64,000 nucleotides of DNA from Mycobacterium sp. MYCO198283. Lineage in GTDB: Bacteria; Actinomycetota; Actinomycetes; Mycobacteriales; Mycobacteriaceae. Each line of letters begins with the position of its first letter. Positions within the stretch are counted from its first letter, which is position 1. The stretch is from NCBI RefSeq assembly GCF_021213805.1, contig NZ_JAJQJI010000001.1:1-64000 (forward strand), in the 5' to 3' direction. Shown piece by piece: positions 32,556-41,856 of the stretch. The translations under genes were made by a program, and so were the position numbers. Below the pieces are notes generated by a model. It was not told where the DNA came from and did no database searches. It saw only the letters and a program-made list of their open reading frames with translations.

Positions 32556-33421
32556 CCGCTGCCACGCCACCACCGTCCGTGTCCCCCGGCACCCGCGTCG
32601 CCGTCCGGGTCGCTCTCGTCGTCGTCGCGTCGCTGACCCTGCTCGCGACCGTCGGCACGCTGGCCGTCGGCGCAGTGGGCATCGGCACCGCGCGCGTGCT
32701 CACCGACAGCCAGCCCCTGCCCGCCGCCATGCGTTCGCTCGTCATCGACGGTGGCGACACCGGTGTGCGCATCCAGATCCACACCGACGAGAAGGCCCGC
32801 GAACCGCGTGTCGAGCTCACCGCGCTGTCGTTCCGCGGCGCCGACCGCCGGCTGCAGGTCACCACCGAAGGCGATCGGGTGCGACTGCAGGCCGCCGGCG
32901 ACGACCGCGGCGACGGGTTCGGCGGCGGCTGGCCCGGCTGGGGACCGGCCGAACTCGACGTGACACTGCCGCCCGCCACCGCCCGCCGGCTGGCCGTCGA
33001 CACCACGCAGCGCAACGGCATGCTGCGGGTCGACGGAGCCCTCGACGCGCTGACCGCCCGCCTCGACAACGGCGCCGTGGTGCTGCGCGGCAGCGCCACC
33101 AGGGTCGACGTGGCCGTACGCAACGGGTCGGTGCGCACCCGCGCCGACTACGCGGTGCAGCAGTCGTTCACCGCCACCGCCGGCAACGGCGACGTCGAAG
33201 CCCGCTTCGCGGCCGACGGCCCCGACACGGTCGACGCCGGCAGCCGCAACGGCGACGTCGCGCTGCAACTGAGCGGACCGGGGCCCTTCCTGGTGCGGAC
33301 GCAGGCCCGCAACGGCGACACCGAGGTGACGGTTCCGGAGACGTCGGATCCGGCACGCGCCGCGACGACGGTCGACGCCCACACCGAGAACGGCGACGTG
33401 ACGGTGACCGGCTCGCGCTAA
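32552..33421 (+). CDS. membrane-anchored DUF4097 family protein
   Basis: The 289-residue protein has a single N-terminal membrane segment (about residues 17-48) and a C-terminal domain with repeated short beta strands of the pattern NGxVxx ([48 protein letters not shown]). This matches DUF4097, a putative beta-helix adhesin-like domain. Genes of this type often sit with two-component systems in Gram-positive bacteria. The start overlaps the regulator stop. Its function is unknown. Confidence 0.85.
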   Translation: MTAATPPPSVSPGTRVAVRVALVVVASLTLLATVGTLAVGAVGIGTARVLTDSQPLPAAMRSLVIDGGDTGVRIQIHTDEKAREPRVELTALSFRGADRRLQVTTEGDRVRLQAAGDDRGDGFGGGWPGWGPAELDVTLPPATARRLAVDTTQRNGMLRVDGALDALTARLDNGAVVLRGSATRVDVAVRNGSVRTRADYAVQQSFTATAGNGDVEARFAADGPDTVDAGSRNGDVALQLSGPGPFLVRTQARNGDTEVTVPETSDPARAATTVDAHTENGDVTVTGSR

Positions 33422-33897
33422 CCGGCCGTGCCGGGCCGGCGTTGGCGCTCCTGCGCCCGGTACGCGTCGGCGAGCCCGGCCACGTGCGGCGGCAGCGCGC
33501 CACCCGCGACGTCGGCCAGCGTGGTCTCCTCCAGCACCGAGCGCATGCTCGCCCGCAGCGCCCGCCACACGTCGGTGAGCGCGGCGGTCGGCCCCGCGTA
33601 GCGCAGGTCGCCGAGCCCGATGTCGCGGACGCTGGCCAGCGGCCCGTCGATGCAGCGCAACACGTCGGCGATGCTGATGCGGTCGGCGGGGCGGGCCAAC
33701 TCGTAGCCGCCGTCGCGGCCGCGGTGACTGCGCACCAGGTGGTCGGCGCGCAGGTCGGACAGGATGTCGACCAGGAACTGCGGCGGGATGTCCTGCGCCC
33801 GGGCCAGCTCGTCGGTCTTCACCTTCACGCCGGCGCCCACGGTGGCGAGCTGGATCATTGCCCGCACGGCGTACTCCGCCTTGGCCGACATGCGCAT
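33418..33897 (-). CDS. Rrf2 family transcriptional regulator next to sulfate-activation genes
   Basis: The 159-residue protein has the Rrf2 winged helix ([18 protein letters not shown], then [12 protein letters not shown]). The three-cysteine cluster that binds Fe-S in IscR-type members is absent: the only Cys is in VLRC. In this it is like CymR, the cysteine-metabolism repressor. The position after cysD-cysNC-cysQ, with the TGA of cysQ sharing its A with this ATG, suggests a role in sulfur-assimilation control. A homologue (Rv1287) neighbours cysDN in M. tuberculosis. The effector is not known. Confidence 0.88.
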   Translation of the reverse strand: MRMSAKAEYAVRAMIQLATVGAGVKVKTDELARAQDIPPQFLVDILSDLRADHLVRSHRGRDGGYELARPADRISIADVLRCIDGPLASVRDIGLGDLRYAGPTAALTDVWRALRASMRSVLEETTLADVAGGALPPHVAGLADAYRAQERQRRPGTAG

Positions 33898-34643
33898 CAG
33901 CTGGTGACCGCCAGCACCGCCGCGGCCAGCTCGGGCCGGCAGATCACCAGGTCGGGCAGGGTCGGATCGGGCTGGTTGTAGCGCAGCGGCGCCCCGTCGA
34001 TGCGCGATGCGTGCAGGCCCGCGGCCCGGGCCACCGCGAACGGCGCGGCGTTGTCCCACTCGTACTGCCCGCCCGCGTGCACGTACACATCCGACCGACC
34101 CTGCACCACCGACGCAACCTTGGCCCCGGCCGAACCCATTTCGACCAGCGTGCCGCCCAGCGCGTCACGCACGTCGAGCGCGAGCTGCGGCGGCCTCGTC
34201 CGCGAGACGACGATCCGCGGGACGGCCGGCGGCGACGGCGGCGCCGCCACCTCCGGGGTGGCCAGCGTGACGCCCTGCGCGGGCAGCGCGACCGCACCGG
34301 CGACGATGTCGCCGGCGTGATCCTCGCCCCGCACCCACAGCGCCACGTGCACCGCCCAATCGTCGCGCCCGGCCTCGGAGAACTCGCGGGTGCCGTCGAG
34401 CGGGTCGACGATCCACACCCGGTCCGCCGACAGCCGCACCGGATCGTCGGCACCCTCCTCGGACAGCACGGCGTCGCCGGGCCGGGCGTCGGCCAGCGCC
34501 GCCATCAAGAACTCATGGGACCGCCTGTCGCCGGCCGCTTTTCGCTCGGCGGCCGGCGCGTCGGCGAACTCCGCGCGGACCCGCAGCAGCAGTTCCCCGG
34601 CCGCGGTCGCCAGCCGGGCGGCCAGTTCGTGGTCGTTGCTCAT
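33897..34643 (-). CDS. cysQ: 3'-phosphoadenosine 5'-phosphate phosphatase CysQ
   Basis: CysQ hydrolyses PAP and PAPS by-products of sulfate activation. The 248-residue product has the inositol-monophosphatase fold with metal sites [15 protein letters not shown] and [15 protein letters not shown]. The ATG at 34643 overlaps the cysNC stop. In M. tuberculosis, as recalled, cysQ (Rv2131c) lies elsewhere, so here the gene is operonic with the enzymes whose product it recycles. Confidence 0.92.
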   Translation of the reverse strand: MSNDHELAARLATAAGELLLRVRAEFADAPAAERKAAGDRRSHEFLMAALADARPGDAVLSEEGADDPVRLSADRVWIVDPLDGTREFSEAGRDDWAVHVALWVRGEDHAGDIVAGAVALPAQGVTLATPEVAAPPSPPAVPRIVVSRTRPPQLALDVRDALGGTLVEMGSAGAKVASVVQGRSDVYVHAGGQYEWDNAAPFAVARAAGLHASRIDGAPLRYNQPDPTLPDLVICRPELAAAVLAVTS

Positions 34644-36523
34644 GCCCGGCCGTCCAGCAGCTCGATCACGCGGTCGGCCATCTCGTCGAGCGTCACGTCC
34701 GGCGTGAGCCGCAGGTCGGGGTCCTTGGGCCGCTGGTACGGGCTGTCGATCCCGGTGAAGTGGGTGATCTCGCCAGCTCGTGCCTTGGCGTACAACCCCT
34801 TCGGGTCACGCGCCTCGCAGTCCGACAGCGGGGTGTCCATGAACACCTCGACGAAGTCGAAGCCCTGGGCGGCGTGCACGGCGCGGGCGAGCTCCCGGTG
34901 CTCGTTGAGCGGGCTGATCGCCGGCACCAACACCGTCAGCCCGGAGTCGGCCATCAACGTCGCGATGTGGGCGAGCCGGCGCAGGTTCTCCGCACGGTCC
35001 GCCATGGAGAACCCGAGGTCGGCGTTCAACCCGTGGCGCAGGTTGTCGCCGTCGAGAACGTAAGCGGGACACCCGCGTTCGAGCAGCTTCTGCTCCACCC
35101 GCATCGCCACCGACGACTTGCCCGAACCCGACAACCCGGTGAACCACACCGTGCGGCCCTTCGACAGCCGGTCCGCGGCGCTCACCAACGACTGGTGGCG
35201 GACCGTGTTCGGCGTTGCCTTGCGTTCGGCAACCGGGGTGGTGGCCCGCACCATCCCGGCGGCCACGGTGCCGAAGGTGTCCGGATCGATCAGGATGAAC
35301 GACCCGGTGGCGGAGTTGCGGCTGTACTCGTCGAGCAGCAGCGGCTGCTGCGTGCGCAGCGTGACCCGGCCGAGTTCGTTGAGCTTCAGGGCGGTGGCGC
35401 CCTTGTCGCGGTGCAGTGTGTTGACGTCGAGCCGGTAGTCCAACGAGACCACCCGGGCGCGCGTCGTCCTCGTGGTCTGCTTGATCAGGTAATCGCGTCC
35501 GGGTTCGAGCGCGGAATCGTCACCCATCCAACACACCGTGGCGTCGAACTCGCTGGTCACCTGCGGGCGGTTGTTCGGGCGCGCCAGCATGTCGCCGCGG
35601 GAGATGTCGATGTCGTCGGCCAAGCTGACCGACACCGCCATCGGCGGAAACGCCTCGGTCACCGGGCCGGTCGGCGAATCGATCGCGGTGATGGTCGACG
35701 TGCGCCCGCTGGGCAGCACCACCACCTCGTCGCCCACCCGCATCACACCGCCCGCGACGGTGCCGGCGTAGCTGCGGTGGTCGGCGTGCTCGCGGGTCTG
35801 CGGCCGGATGACGTACTGCACCGGGAAACGGACGTCGACGAGGTTGCGGTCGCCCGCGATGTACACCTCCTCCAGGTGGCTCAGCAGCGCCGGACCGTCG
35901 TACCAGGGCGTGTTCTCCGACTTGGTGACGACGTTGTCGCCGAGCAGCGCGGACATCGGGATGGTGGTGACGTCGCCGATGTCGAGCCGGGCCGCGAACG
36001 CGTGGAATTCGTCGCGGATCTGCTCGAACTTCTCCTGGCTCCAATCGATCAGGTCCATCTTGTTGATCGCCAGCACCACATGCTGAACGCCGAGCAGCGA
36101 CGCCAGAAAGGCGTGCCGGCGCGACTGTTCGAGCAGGCCGTGCCGGGCGTCGACGAGCACGATCACCAGTTCCGCGGTCGACGTGCCGGTGACCATGTTC
36201 CGGGTGTACTGGATGTGGCCGGGGGTGTCGGCGATGATGAATTTCCGCTTGGCCGTGGCGAAGTAGCGGTAGGCGACGTCGATCGTGATGCCCTGCTCCC
36301 GCTCGGAGCGCAGCCCGTCGGTGACCAGCGCGAGGTCGGTGTAGTCGTTGCCGCGTTCCTTGGAGGTGCGCTCGACGGCGGCGAGCTGGTCTTCCATGAC
36401 GGCTTTGCTGTCATAGAGCAGCCGGCCGATCAGCGTCGACTTGCCGTCGTCGACCGAGCCGGCGGTCGCGATGCGAAGCAGCGTCGTCCCAGCAGATACC
36501 CCGTCGCTTCGCTCGCCCCACAT
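34640..36523 (-). CDS. cysNC: bifunctional sulfate adenylyltransferase GTPase / APS kinase CysNC
   Basis: The 627-residue fusion joins the CysN GTPase (residues about 1-440: P-loop GSVDDGKST, DTPGHIQY, NKMDL) to APS kinase CysC (from about 445: P-loop GLSGSGKSS, DGDNLRHGLN). With CysD it makes APS, then phosphorylates it to PAPS. The ATG at 36523 shares bases with the cysD stop. The first dozen residues (MWGERSDGVSAGT) come from an 18-bp repeat element also present elsewhere; homologues start at TTLLRxATAG. Confidence 0.96.
   Translation of the reverse strand: MWGERSDGVSAGTTLLRIATAGSVDDGKSTLIGRLLYDSKAVMEDQLAAVERTSKERGNDYTDLALVTDGLRSEREQGITIDVAYRYFATAKRKFIIADTPGHIQYTRNMVTGTSTAELVIVLVDARHGLLEQSRRHAFLASLLGVQHVVLAINKMDLIDWSQEKFEQIRDEFHAFAARLDIGDVTTIPMSALLGDNVVTKSENTPWYDGPALLSHLEEVYIAGDRNLVDVRFPVQYVIRPQTREHADHRSYAGTVAGGVMRVGDEVVVLPSGRTSTITAIDSPTGPVTEAFPPMAVSVSLADDIDISRGDMLARPNNRPQVTSEFDATVCWMGDDSALEPGRDYLIKQTTRTTRARVVSLDYRLDVNTLHRDKGATALKLNELGRVTLRTQQPLLLDEYSRNSATGSFILIDPDTFGTVAAGMVRATTPVAERKATPNTVRHQSLVSAADRLSKGRTVWFTGLSGSGKSSVAMRVEQKLLERGCPAYVLDGDNLRHGLNADLGFSMADRAENLRRLAHIATLMADSGLTVLVPAISPLNEHRELARAVHAAQGFDFVEVFMDTPLSDCEARDPKGLYAKARAGEITHFTGIDSPYQRPKDPDLRLTPDVTLDEMADRVIELLDGRA
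36502..36519 (-). repeat. GC-rich short palindromic repeat, copy 1 (in cysNC start)
   Basis: On the minus strand GGGGCGAGCGAAGCGACG occupies codons 2-7 of cysNC. The core CGAGCGAAGCGA contains CGAGCG and a near inverse. An identical 18-bp copy lies at 55619-55636 in an ABC transporter gene, and a variant at 38446-38463. Confidence 0.7.
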
Positions 36524-37446
36524 CAGAAGTACCCCTCACGCTTGCGGTCTTCCATCCCGGCTTCGGAGATCCGGTCATCGGCGCGGGTCGCACCCCGCTC
36601 GGTCAGCCGCGACACGGCGGTCTCGGCGATGATGTCCTCGACGGTGGCGGCGGTCGATTCGACGCAGCCGGTACAGGTCACGTCCCCGACGGTGCGGAAC
36701 CGCACGCTCTTCTGCACCACCTCTTCGTCCTCGCGCGGCTGCATGAACCGGTGGACGGCCAAGAGCATCCCGTCGCGGGCGAACACCGGCCGGGTGTGGG
36801 CGTAGTAGATCGCGGGCAGCGTGATGCGCTCGGCGCCGATGTAGGCCCAGATGTCGTACTCGGTCCAATTGCTCAACGGGAAGACCCGGATGTGCTCGCC
36901 CTTGCGGTGCCGGCCGTTGTAGAGGTTCCACAGCTCGGGCCGCTGCGCCTTCGGATCCCACTGGCCGAACTCGTCGCGGAAGCTGAACACCCGCTCCTTG
37001 GCGCGGGCCTTCTCCTCGTCGCGGCGCGCACCGCCGAACGCGGCGTCGAAGCGGTTCTCGCGGATGGCGCGCAGCAGCGTCACGGTCTGCAGCGGGTTGC
37101 GCGACGGCCCGTTGTCGACGACCCGGCCGGCGTCGATGTCGTCCTGCACGGACGCGACGACGAGCCGCACCCCGTTCTCGGCGACCAGCCGGTCGCGGGT
37201 CTCGATCACCTCGTCGAAGTTGTGCCCGGTGTCGACGTGCATCACCGGAAACGGCAGCCGCGCCGGCGCGAACGCCTTGAGCGCCAGATGCAGCATGACG
37301 ATCGAGTCCTTGCCGCCGGAGAACAGCAGCACCGGTCGCTCGAACTCGGCGGCGACCTCGCGGATGATGTGGATCGCCTCGGCCTCCAGCGAGCGCAGCT
37401 GGCTCAGCTCGTACTGCCCGGCACCGGGCACGGCGGTTGCGGTCAT
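36523..37446 (-). CDS. cysD: sulfate adenylyltransferase subunit 2
   Basis: CysD is the ATP pyrophosphatase-type catalytic subunit that forms APS from sulfate and ATP. The 307-residue product has the PP-loop LLFSGGKDSIVML (about residues 40-53) and the conserved C-terminal end AGMEDRKREGYF. It starts at ATG 37446 with AGGAAG nearby as ribosome binding site and heads the cysD-cysNC-cysQ-rrf2 series. Confidence 0.96.
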   Translation of the reverse strand: MTATAVPGAGQYELSQLRSLEAEAIHIIREVAAEFERPVLLFSGGKDSIVMLHLALKAFAPARLPFPVMHVDTGHNFDEVIETRDRLVAENGVRLVVASVQDDIDAGRVVDNGPSRNPLQTVTLLRAIRENRFDAAFGGARRDEEKARAKERVFSFRDEFGQWDPKAQRPELWNLYNGRHRKGEHIRVFPLSNWTEYDIWAYIGAERITLPAIYYAHTRPVFARDGMLLAVHRFMQPREDEEVVQKSVRFRTVGDVTCTGCVESTAATVEDIIAETAVSRLTERGATRADDRISEAGMEDRKREGYF

Positions 37447-37460
37447 GCTTCCTCATTATG

Positions 37461-37525
37461 TTGGTCTTATTGGTCAGGATTGCGGCATTGCCGGAGATTC
37501 AAACAGCCAACATCGGGACTGTCAA
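37461..37525 (-). promoter_or_regulatory. cysD promoter and possible regulator half-sites
   Basis: On the minus strand TTGACA (37525-37520), 17 nt and TTGAAT (37502-37497) form a good promoter 50 nt before the cysD ATG. Between it and the gene, GACCAATAAGACCAA (37475-37461) is an AT-rich direct repeat of GACCAA, which could bind the Rrf2-type regulator at the end of the operon. The site assignment is inference. Confidence 0.5.
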
Positions 37526-37541
37526 CGGTCGCGCGGAAGCC

Positions 37542-38432
37542 TCAGTCGAGCGCTGCGGCGACGTCGGCCGCACGTCGCAACTGCTCGGGATCGGAGCTGG
37601 TGGGGATCAGGTGCACCTCGTCGGCGCCGATGTCGGCGAAGCGGCGCAGCACCTCGACGAGTTCGGCCTCGCTGCCGGCCCAGCCGGTCGTCGGGGCCAT
37701 GGCGTCGACGAGCTCGGCGGGAATCCAGTTCATGTAGCGCCGCAGGTGCCGGTGCACCTGGGCACGCGCGTCCTCACCGCCGAGCGCGAACCAGAACGAG
37801 GTCGCGAGGTGCGGTGCACCCTTGCCGGCCTCGGCCCAGGCGGCTCGGGCGACGTCGAAGAGCGCGTTGACGCCGCCGACGTCCAGGTCGAGCGTCGTAC
37901 CCGCCAACCCCGTCGCCCACTGTGCCGCGCTGCGAACGGTTTTCGGACCGATGGTGCCGACCAGCAGCGGCGGACCTCCGTCCTGCACCGGCGGCGGGCC
38001 GACCGGCAGCGTCGAGTCGGTGACCTTCTCCTGAGCCCACACCCGCCGCATCACCGCGACCCGCTCCGCCATGCCGCGGATGGTCTGCGTCGCGGGATCG
38101 GCGCCCACGGCGGTGTAGTCCTCGTGACGGCCGCCGACGCCCAGCCCGACGGTCAGCCGGCCGCGGCTCAGCAGGTCGCCGGTGGCCAGCGCTTTGGCCA
38201 GCAGCACCGGATCGTGCAGCTGCGGCACGATCACCGTCGTCACCAGCCGCACCCGGCGTGTCCAGGCCGACAGCGCGCCGAGCAACGTCAGCGAGTCCGG
38301 ATTGTCGAACGCGATCCGCTCACCCCAGCACAGCGACGAGAACGGGCCGTCGTCGATGGTGGTCGCCCACACGTGGAGGAGGTCGGCGTCGAGATCCGGC
38401 TCCATCACCGGCATCGTCATCCCGATGTGCAC
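37542..38432 (-). CDS. LLM class flavin-dependent oxidoreductase
   Basis: The 296-residue protein is a luciferase-like (F420/FMN) oxidoreductase: HIGMTMPVMEPDLD start, RLTVGLGVGGRHEDY and the PPLLVGTIGPKTVRSAA phosphate-binding region, which in actinobacteria usually indicates F420 or FMN binding. I chose GTG 38432; ATG 38420 is an alternative. It is 41 nt downstream of the nitronate-monooxygenase-like gene on the same strand, with a palindromic repeat between them. The substrate is unknown. Confidence 0.82.
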   Translation of the reverse strand: MHIGMTMPVMEPDLDADLLHVWATTIDDGPFSSLCWGERIAFDNPDSLTLLGALSAWTRRVRLVTTVIVPQLHDPVLLAKALATGDLLSRGRLTVGLGVGGRHEDYTAVGADPATQTIRGMAERVAVMRRVWAQEKVTDSTLPVGPPPVQDGGPPLLVGTIGPKTVRSAAQWATGLAGTTLDLDVGGVNALFDVARAAWAEAGKGAPHLATSFWFALGGEDARAQVHRHLRRYMNWIPAELVDAMAPTTGWAGSEAELVEVLRRFADIGADEVHLIPTSSDPEQLRRAADVAAALD

Positions 38433-38440
38433 GCCGTTTT

Positions 38441-38463
38441 TCTCCCCTCGCTCCGCTCGCCCC
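38441..38463 (-). repeat. GC-rich short palindromic repeat, variant copy 2
   Basis: On the minus strand GGGGCGAGCGGAGCGAGGGG (38463-38444) is a variant of the copies at 36502 and 55619, differing at two positions of the 18-bp core. It lies in the 41-bp gap between two oxidoreductase genes. Confidence 0.6.
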
Positions 38464-38473
38464 GGCGCCAATG

Positions 38474-39484
38474 CTAGGTGAGCGACCGCACGATCTCGGC
38501 GGCCGGCGCACCACGGGCGCGGCGGAAGCCGGTGCCGGCCCACAGGCTTACCGCGTGCGGGTCGCCCGCCTTCACCGCCGCGGCGCGCAGCGGGCCGGTG
38601 AGGTAGTGCAGCTCCGGATAGCCGAACGGCGCCTGCGGCTCGTGCTCGTCGATGAACCGGTTGCGCAGCCCGCGGGCGTAGCGGCCCGAGAACGCCTTCG
38701 TCACCGCGGTTTCGGTGAATTGGGGATCGCGCAGCGCCGCGCGGTGCACCGGGTTGGTGCCGGCCTCGTCGGCGAGCAGGAACGCGGTGCCGCACTGCAC
38801 GGCGACGGCGCCGTCGGCCCGGGCGCGCGCCACGGCGTCGGCCGTCGTGAGCCCGCCGGCGGCGATCACCGGCGCACCGAAGTTCCGAAGCCCCGCCAGC
38901 AGTTCCGACAGCGGTTCGGTGGCGGGCTCGGCGGTCGGGTCGAGGGTGCCGCGGTGCCCGCCGGCGTCGGGTCCCTGCGCAACGACGGCGTCGACGCCGC
39001 GGCCCGCGGCCTCGTCGGCTTCGGCGACGGTGGTGATGGTGCCCCAGCTGGCGATGCCGGCGCCGCGCAGCCGGGCGACGACCTGCGCCGACGGCAGCCC
39101 GAAGGTGAACGACACCACTTCCGGCCGCACCTCGACGAGCAGCTCGAGCTTGGCGGACCAATCGTCGTCGTCGTAGCGCGGTTCGCCCAAGGCCACGTCG
39201 TAGCGCGCGGCGTCGGCGGTCAAGGCGCCGACGTAGCGTTGCAGCGCGTCGGGCGTCGCGGCGCTGGGCTGCGGCACGAACAGGTTCACCCCGAGCGGAC
39301 CGGACGTGAGTTGCCGTGCGGCGCTCACCCGATCGGCGAGTACCTCCGCCTTCAGGTAGCCGCCGGGCAGGAAGCCGAGGCCGCCCGCGCCGCTGACGGC
39401 GGCCGCCAGCTGCGGCGTCGACGGCCCGCCCGCCATCGGCGCCGCGACCACCGGCGTCGCGAGGTCGCGAGGATCGAAGACCAT
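38474..39484 (-). CDS. nitronate monooxygenase family protein
   Basis: The 336-residue TIM-barrel flavoprotein matches the 2-nitropropane dioxygenase family: VVAAPMAGGPSTPQLAAAVS at the N-terminus, AQGPDAGGHRG (FMN phosphate and catalytic His region) and PVIAAGGLTTADAV. Such enzymes oxidise nitronates; some members act on other substrates. It starts at ATG 39484. It is divergent from the VOC gene, with 34 bp between the starts. Confidence 0.88.
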   Translation of the reverse strand: MVFDPRDLATPVVAAPMAGGPSTPQLAAAVSGAGGLGFLPGGYLKAEVLADRVSAARQLTSGPLGVNLFVPQPSAATPDALQRYVGALTADAARYDVALGEPRYDDDDWSAKLELLVEVRPEVVSFTFGLPSAQVVARLRGAGIASWGTITTVAEADEAAGRGVDAVVAQGPDAGGHRGTLDPTAEPATEPLSELLAGLRNFGAPVIAAGGLTTADAVARARADGAVAVQCGTAFLLADEAGTNPVHRAALRDPQFTETAVTKAFSGRYARGLRNRFIDEHEPQAPFGYPELHYLTGPLRAAAVKAGDPHAVSLWAGTGFRRARGAPAAEIVRSLT

Positions 39485-39518
39485 GGCGCCAGGGTAGGCG
39501 GCCGAGCACACTGGGGAT

Positions 39519-39902
39519 ATGCCCATCACCTTCAACCACACGATCGTCGCGTCGCACGACAAGCAGGCATCGGCGGAGTTCTTCGCCGACTTGTTCGGCC
39601 TGCCGGAGCCCAGGGCGATGGGTCCCTTCCAGGTCGTCGCCCTGGAGCACGACGCCAGCCTCGACTTCGCCGACAGCCCTGGCGACATCGCACCGCAGCA
39701 CTACGCGTTCCTGGTCTCCGAGGACGACTTCGACGCGATCTACGGCCGCGTCCGGGAGCGCGGGCTCGAACACTGGGCAGATCCGCGCGGCGCCCGGCCC
39801 GGCGAGATCAACCGCAACGACGGCGGCCGCGGCGTCTACTTCCGCGACCCGTCGGGTCACAACCTCGAGATCATCACCCGGCCCTACGGCTCGGGCGGTT
39901 AG
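39519..39902 (+). CDS. VOC (glyoxalase/bleomycin resistance) family protein
   Basis: The 127-residue protein is a single vicinal-oxygen-chelate unit: FNHTIVASHDKQASAEFFAD at the start, a central H (QHYAFLV) and a C-terminal metal ligand in YFRDPSGHNLEIITRP. Metal-binding positions His8, His70 region and Glu near 118 look intact, so it may be catalytic. The reaction is unknown. It is divergent from the nitronate monooxygenase-like gene and upstream of opp genes, but 98 bp separate it from oppB. Confidence 0.82.
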   Translation: MPITFNHTIVASHDKQASAEFFADLFGLPEPRAMGPFQVVALEHDASLDFADSPGDIAPQHYAFLVSEDDFDAIYGRVRERGLEHWADPRGARPGEINRNDGGRGVYFRDPSGHNLEIITRPYGSGG

Positions 39903-39974
39903 CCCGCCACCTCGTTCCGGCGCGGACGGCGGAGTCGAACGCCGGTCGCCGGCCCGTTCTCCTACGCTGGGCCG

Positions 39975-40004
39975 ATGAGCCGGCGCCGGTGCGAGTCCAC
40001 GTGA
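39975..40004 (+). CDS. possible 9-codon leaderless upstream ORF of oppB
   Basis: ATG AGC CGG CGC CGG TGC GAG TCC ACG TGA encodes MSRRRCEST and its stop overlaps the oppB GTG (ACGTGA). A TACGCT -10 box (39963-39968) ends 6 nt before the ATG, so the short frame would be read from a leaderless mRNA and then couple to oppB. The single Cys codon and run of Arg codons could make translation sensitive to amino-acid supply. No homology can be claimed at this length. Confidence 0.35.
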   Translation: MSRRRCEST

Positions 40005-40978
40005 CCCGTTTCCTGCTGCGCCGGTTCCTCAACTACCTGCTGCTGCTGGCTATCGCGTCGTTTCTGACGTTCCTGCTGACGTCCTGGGCGTTCCACCCCT
40101 TGGAGAGTTTGCTGCAGCGCAATCCGCCGCCGCCGCCGCAGGTGATCGACGCCAAAGCCGCCGAACTGGGCCTCGACCTCAATCCCGTGGTGCGCTACGG
40201 ACGCTGGCTCGCCGGAGCGGTGCGCGGCGACTTCGGCACCACGGTGACCGGAGCGCCGGTGGCCGACGAACTGTGGCGGCGGGTGGGGGCCAGCTTGCGG
40301 CTGGTGGTCATCGGTTCGGTGGCAGGTGCTGCGGTCGGCGTGCTGCTCGGCGCCTGGGGCGCCATCCGGCAGTACCGGCTGTCGGACCGCGTCGTCACCG
40401 GCTTCTCGCTGCTGACCCTCAGCATGCCGACCTTCGTGATCGGACCGCTGCTCATTCTCGTTGCGCTGCAGATCAACACGACGACGGGCGTGCAGGCGCT
40501 GGAGTACATCGGCGAGACGTCGTCGGACGTCACCGGCGGGGCGTGGGGCGCGGTGGTGGATCGGCTGCAGCATCTGATCCTGCCCACCCTGACCCTCGCG
40601 CTGACGTCGACGGCGGTCTACAGCCGCTACCAACGCAACGCCATGCTCGACGTGCTCGGCCAGGACTTCGTCCGGACCGCCCGCGCGAAAGGACTCACCC
40701 GGCGCCAGGCGCTGCTGCGCCACGGCCTGCGCACCGCGCTCATCCCGATGGCGACGCTGTTCGCCTACGGCGTCGCCAGCCTCGTCACCGGTGCGGTGTT
40801 CGTGGAGAAGATCTTCGGCTGGCACGGCATGGGCGAGTGGGCCGTGCAGGGCATCGCGACGCAGGACACCAACATCGTCGCCGCCGTCACCGTGTTCGCC
40901 GGCGCCACCGTGCTGCTGGGCGGGCTGCTTAGCGACGTGCTCTACGCCATCCTCGACCCGCGGGTGCGCAGCTCATGA
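40001..40978 (+). CDS. oppB: oligopeptide ABC transporter permease OppB
   Basis: The 325-residue permease has an N-terminal membrane helix (FLNYLLLLAIASFLTFLLTSW), a periplasmic region and five further helices, with the EAA-type loop QDFVRTARAKGLTRRQALLRHGLR that contacts the ATPase. I chose GTG 40001 (VTRFLLRRFLNYL), which aligns with M. tuberculosis Rv1283c and gives its length. The frame is open far upstream by chance. It starts the oppBCDA operon and couples to oppC through an ATGA overlap. Confidence 0.95.
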   Translation: MTRFLLRRFLNYLLLLAIASFLTFLLTSWAFHPLESLLQRNPPPPPQVIDAKAAELGLDLNPVVRYGRWLAGAVRGDFGTTVTGAPVADELWRRVGASLRLVVIGSVAGAAVGVLLGAWGAIRQYRLSDRVVTGFSLLTLSMPTFVIGPLLILVALQINTTTGVQALEYIGETSSDVTGGAWGAVVDRLQHLILPTLTLALTSTAVYSRYQRNAMLDVLGQDFVRTARAKGLTRRQALLRHGLRTALIPMATLFAYGVASLVTGAVFVEKIFGWHGMGEWAVQGIATQDTNIVAAVTVFAGATVLLGGLLSDVLYAILDPRVRSS

Positions 40979-41856
40979 CCGCGCCCGCCTTCGTGGGCCG
41001 CCGCCGGCTGGTGGTGCGGCGATTCCTGCGCAACCGCCCGGGCGTCGTGGCGCTGGCGCTGCTGGCGGCGCTGTTCGTCGGCTGCTACGCCCTGCCGCCG
41101 CTGCTGCCCTACGACTTCAGCTATCTCGACTACTACGCGCTGCAAGAACCGCCCAGCCCGCAGCACTGGTTCGGCACCAACGCGCTGGGCCAGGACGTGC
41201 TGGCGCAGACGCTGCGGGGCATGCAGAAATCGCTGGTGATCGGCCTGTGCGTCGCCGTCGTCTCCACGTTGCTGGCCGCGACCGCCGGCGCCGTCGCCGG
41301 CTACTTCGGTGGCTGGCGCGACAACGCCCTGATGTGGCTGGTCGACCTGCTGCTGGTGATCCCGAGCTTCATCCTCGTCATGGTCGTCACGCCCCGCATC
41401 GGCCATTCCGGCAACATCGTCGCGATGGTCGCGCTGCTGGCGGCGTTCAGCTGGATGATCAGCGCCCGCATGGTCCGCGGCCTGACGCTCAGCCTGCGGC
41501 AACGCGAATTCGTCCGCGCCGCACGCTACATGGGCGTGCCCGACCGGCAGATCATCGTCCGCCACATCCTGCCCAACGTGGCGTCCATCCTCATCGTGGA
41601 CACCGCGCTCAACGTCGCGGTCGCGATCCTCGCCGAAACCGGCCTGAGCTACCTGGGATTCGGCGTGCAGCCGCCGGACGTCTCGCTGGGCACGCTGATC
41701 GCGGCGGGCACCGGCTCGGCGACCACGTTTCCGTGGGTGTTCCTGTTTCCCGCCGGCACCCTGGTGCTGATCCTGGTGTGCGCCAACGTCGTCGGTGACG
41801 CGCTGCGCGACGCTCTCGATCCGGGCAGCGCGGCCCTGCGCCGAGGCCGGCCATGA
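40975..41856 (+). CDS. oppC: oligopeptide ABC transporter permease OppC
   Basis: The 293-residue second permease has six predicted membrane helices, the OppC N-terminal cytoplasmic segment with [15 protein letters not shown], and the EAA loop [25 protein letters not shown]. Both its start and stop overlap neighbouring genes as ATGA, showing tight coupling with oppB and oppD. Confidence 0.95.
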   Translation: MTAPAFVGRRRLVVRRFLRNRPGVVALALLAALFVGCYALPPLLPYDFSYLDYYALQEPPSPQHWFGTNALGQDVLAQTLRGMQKSLVIGLCVAVVSTLLAATAGAVAGYFGGWRDNALMWLVDLLLVIPSFILVMVVTPRIGHSGNIVAMVALLAAFSWMISARMVRGLTLSLRQREFVRAARYMGVPDRQIIVRHILPNVASILIVDTALNVAVAILAETGLSYLGFGVQPPDVSLGTLIAAGTGSATTFPWVFLFPAGTLVLILVCANVVGDALRDALDPGSAALRRGRP

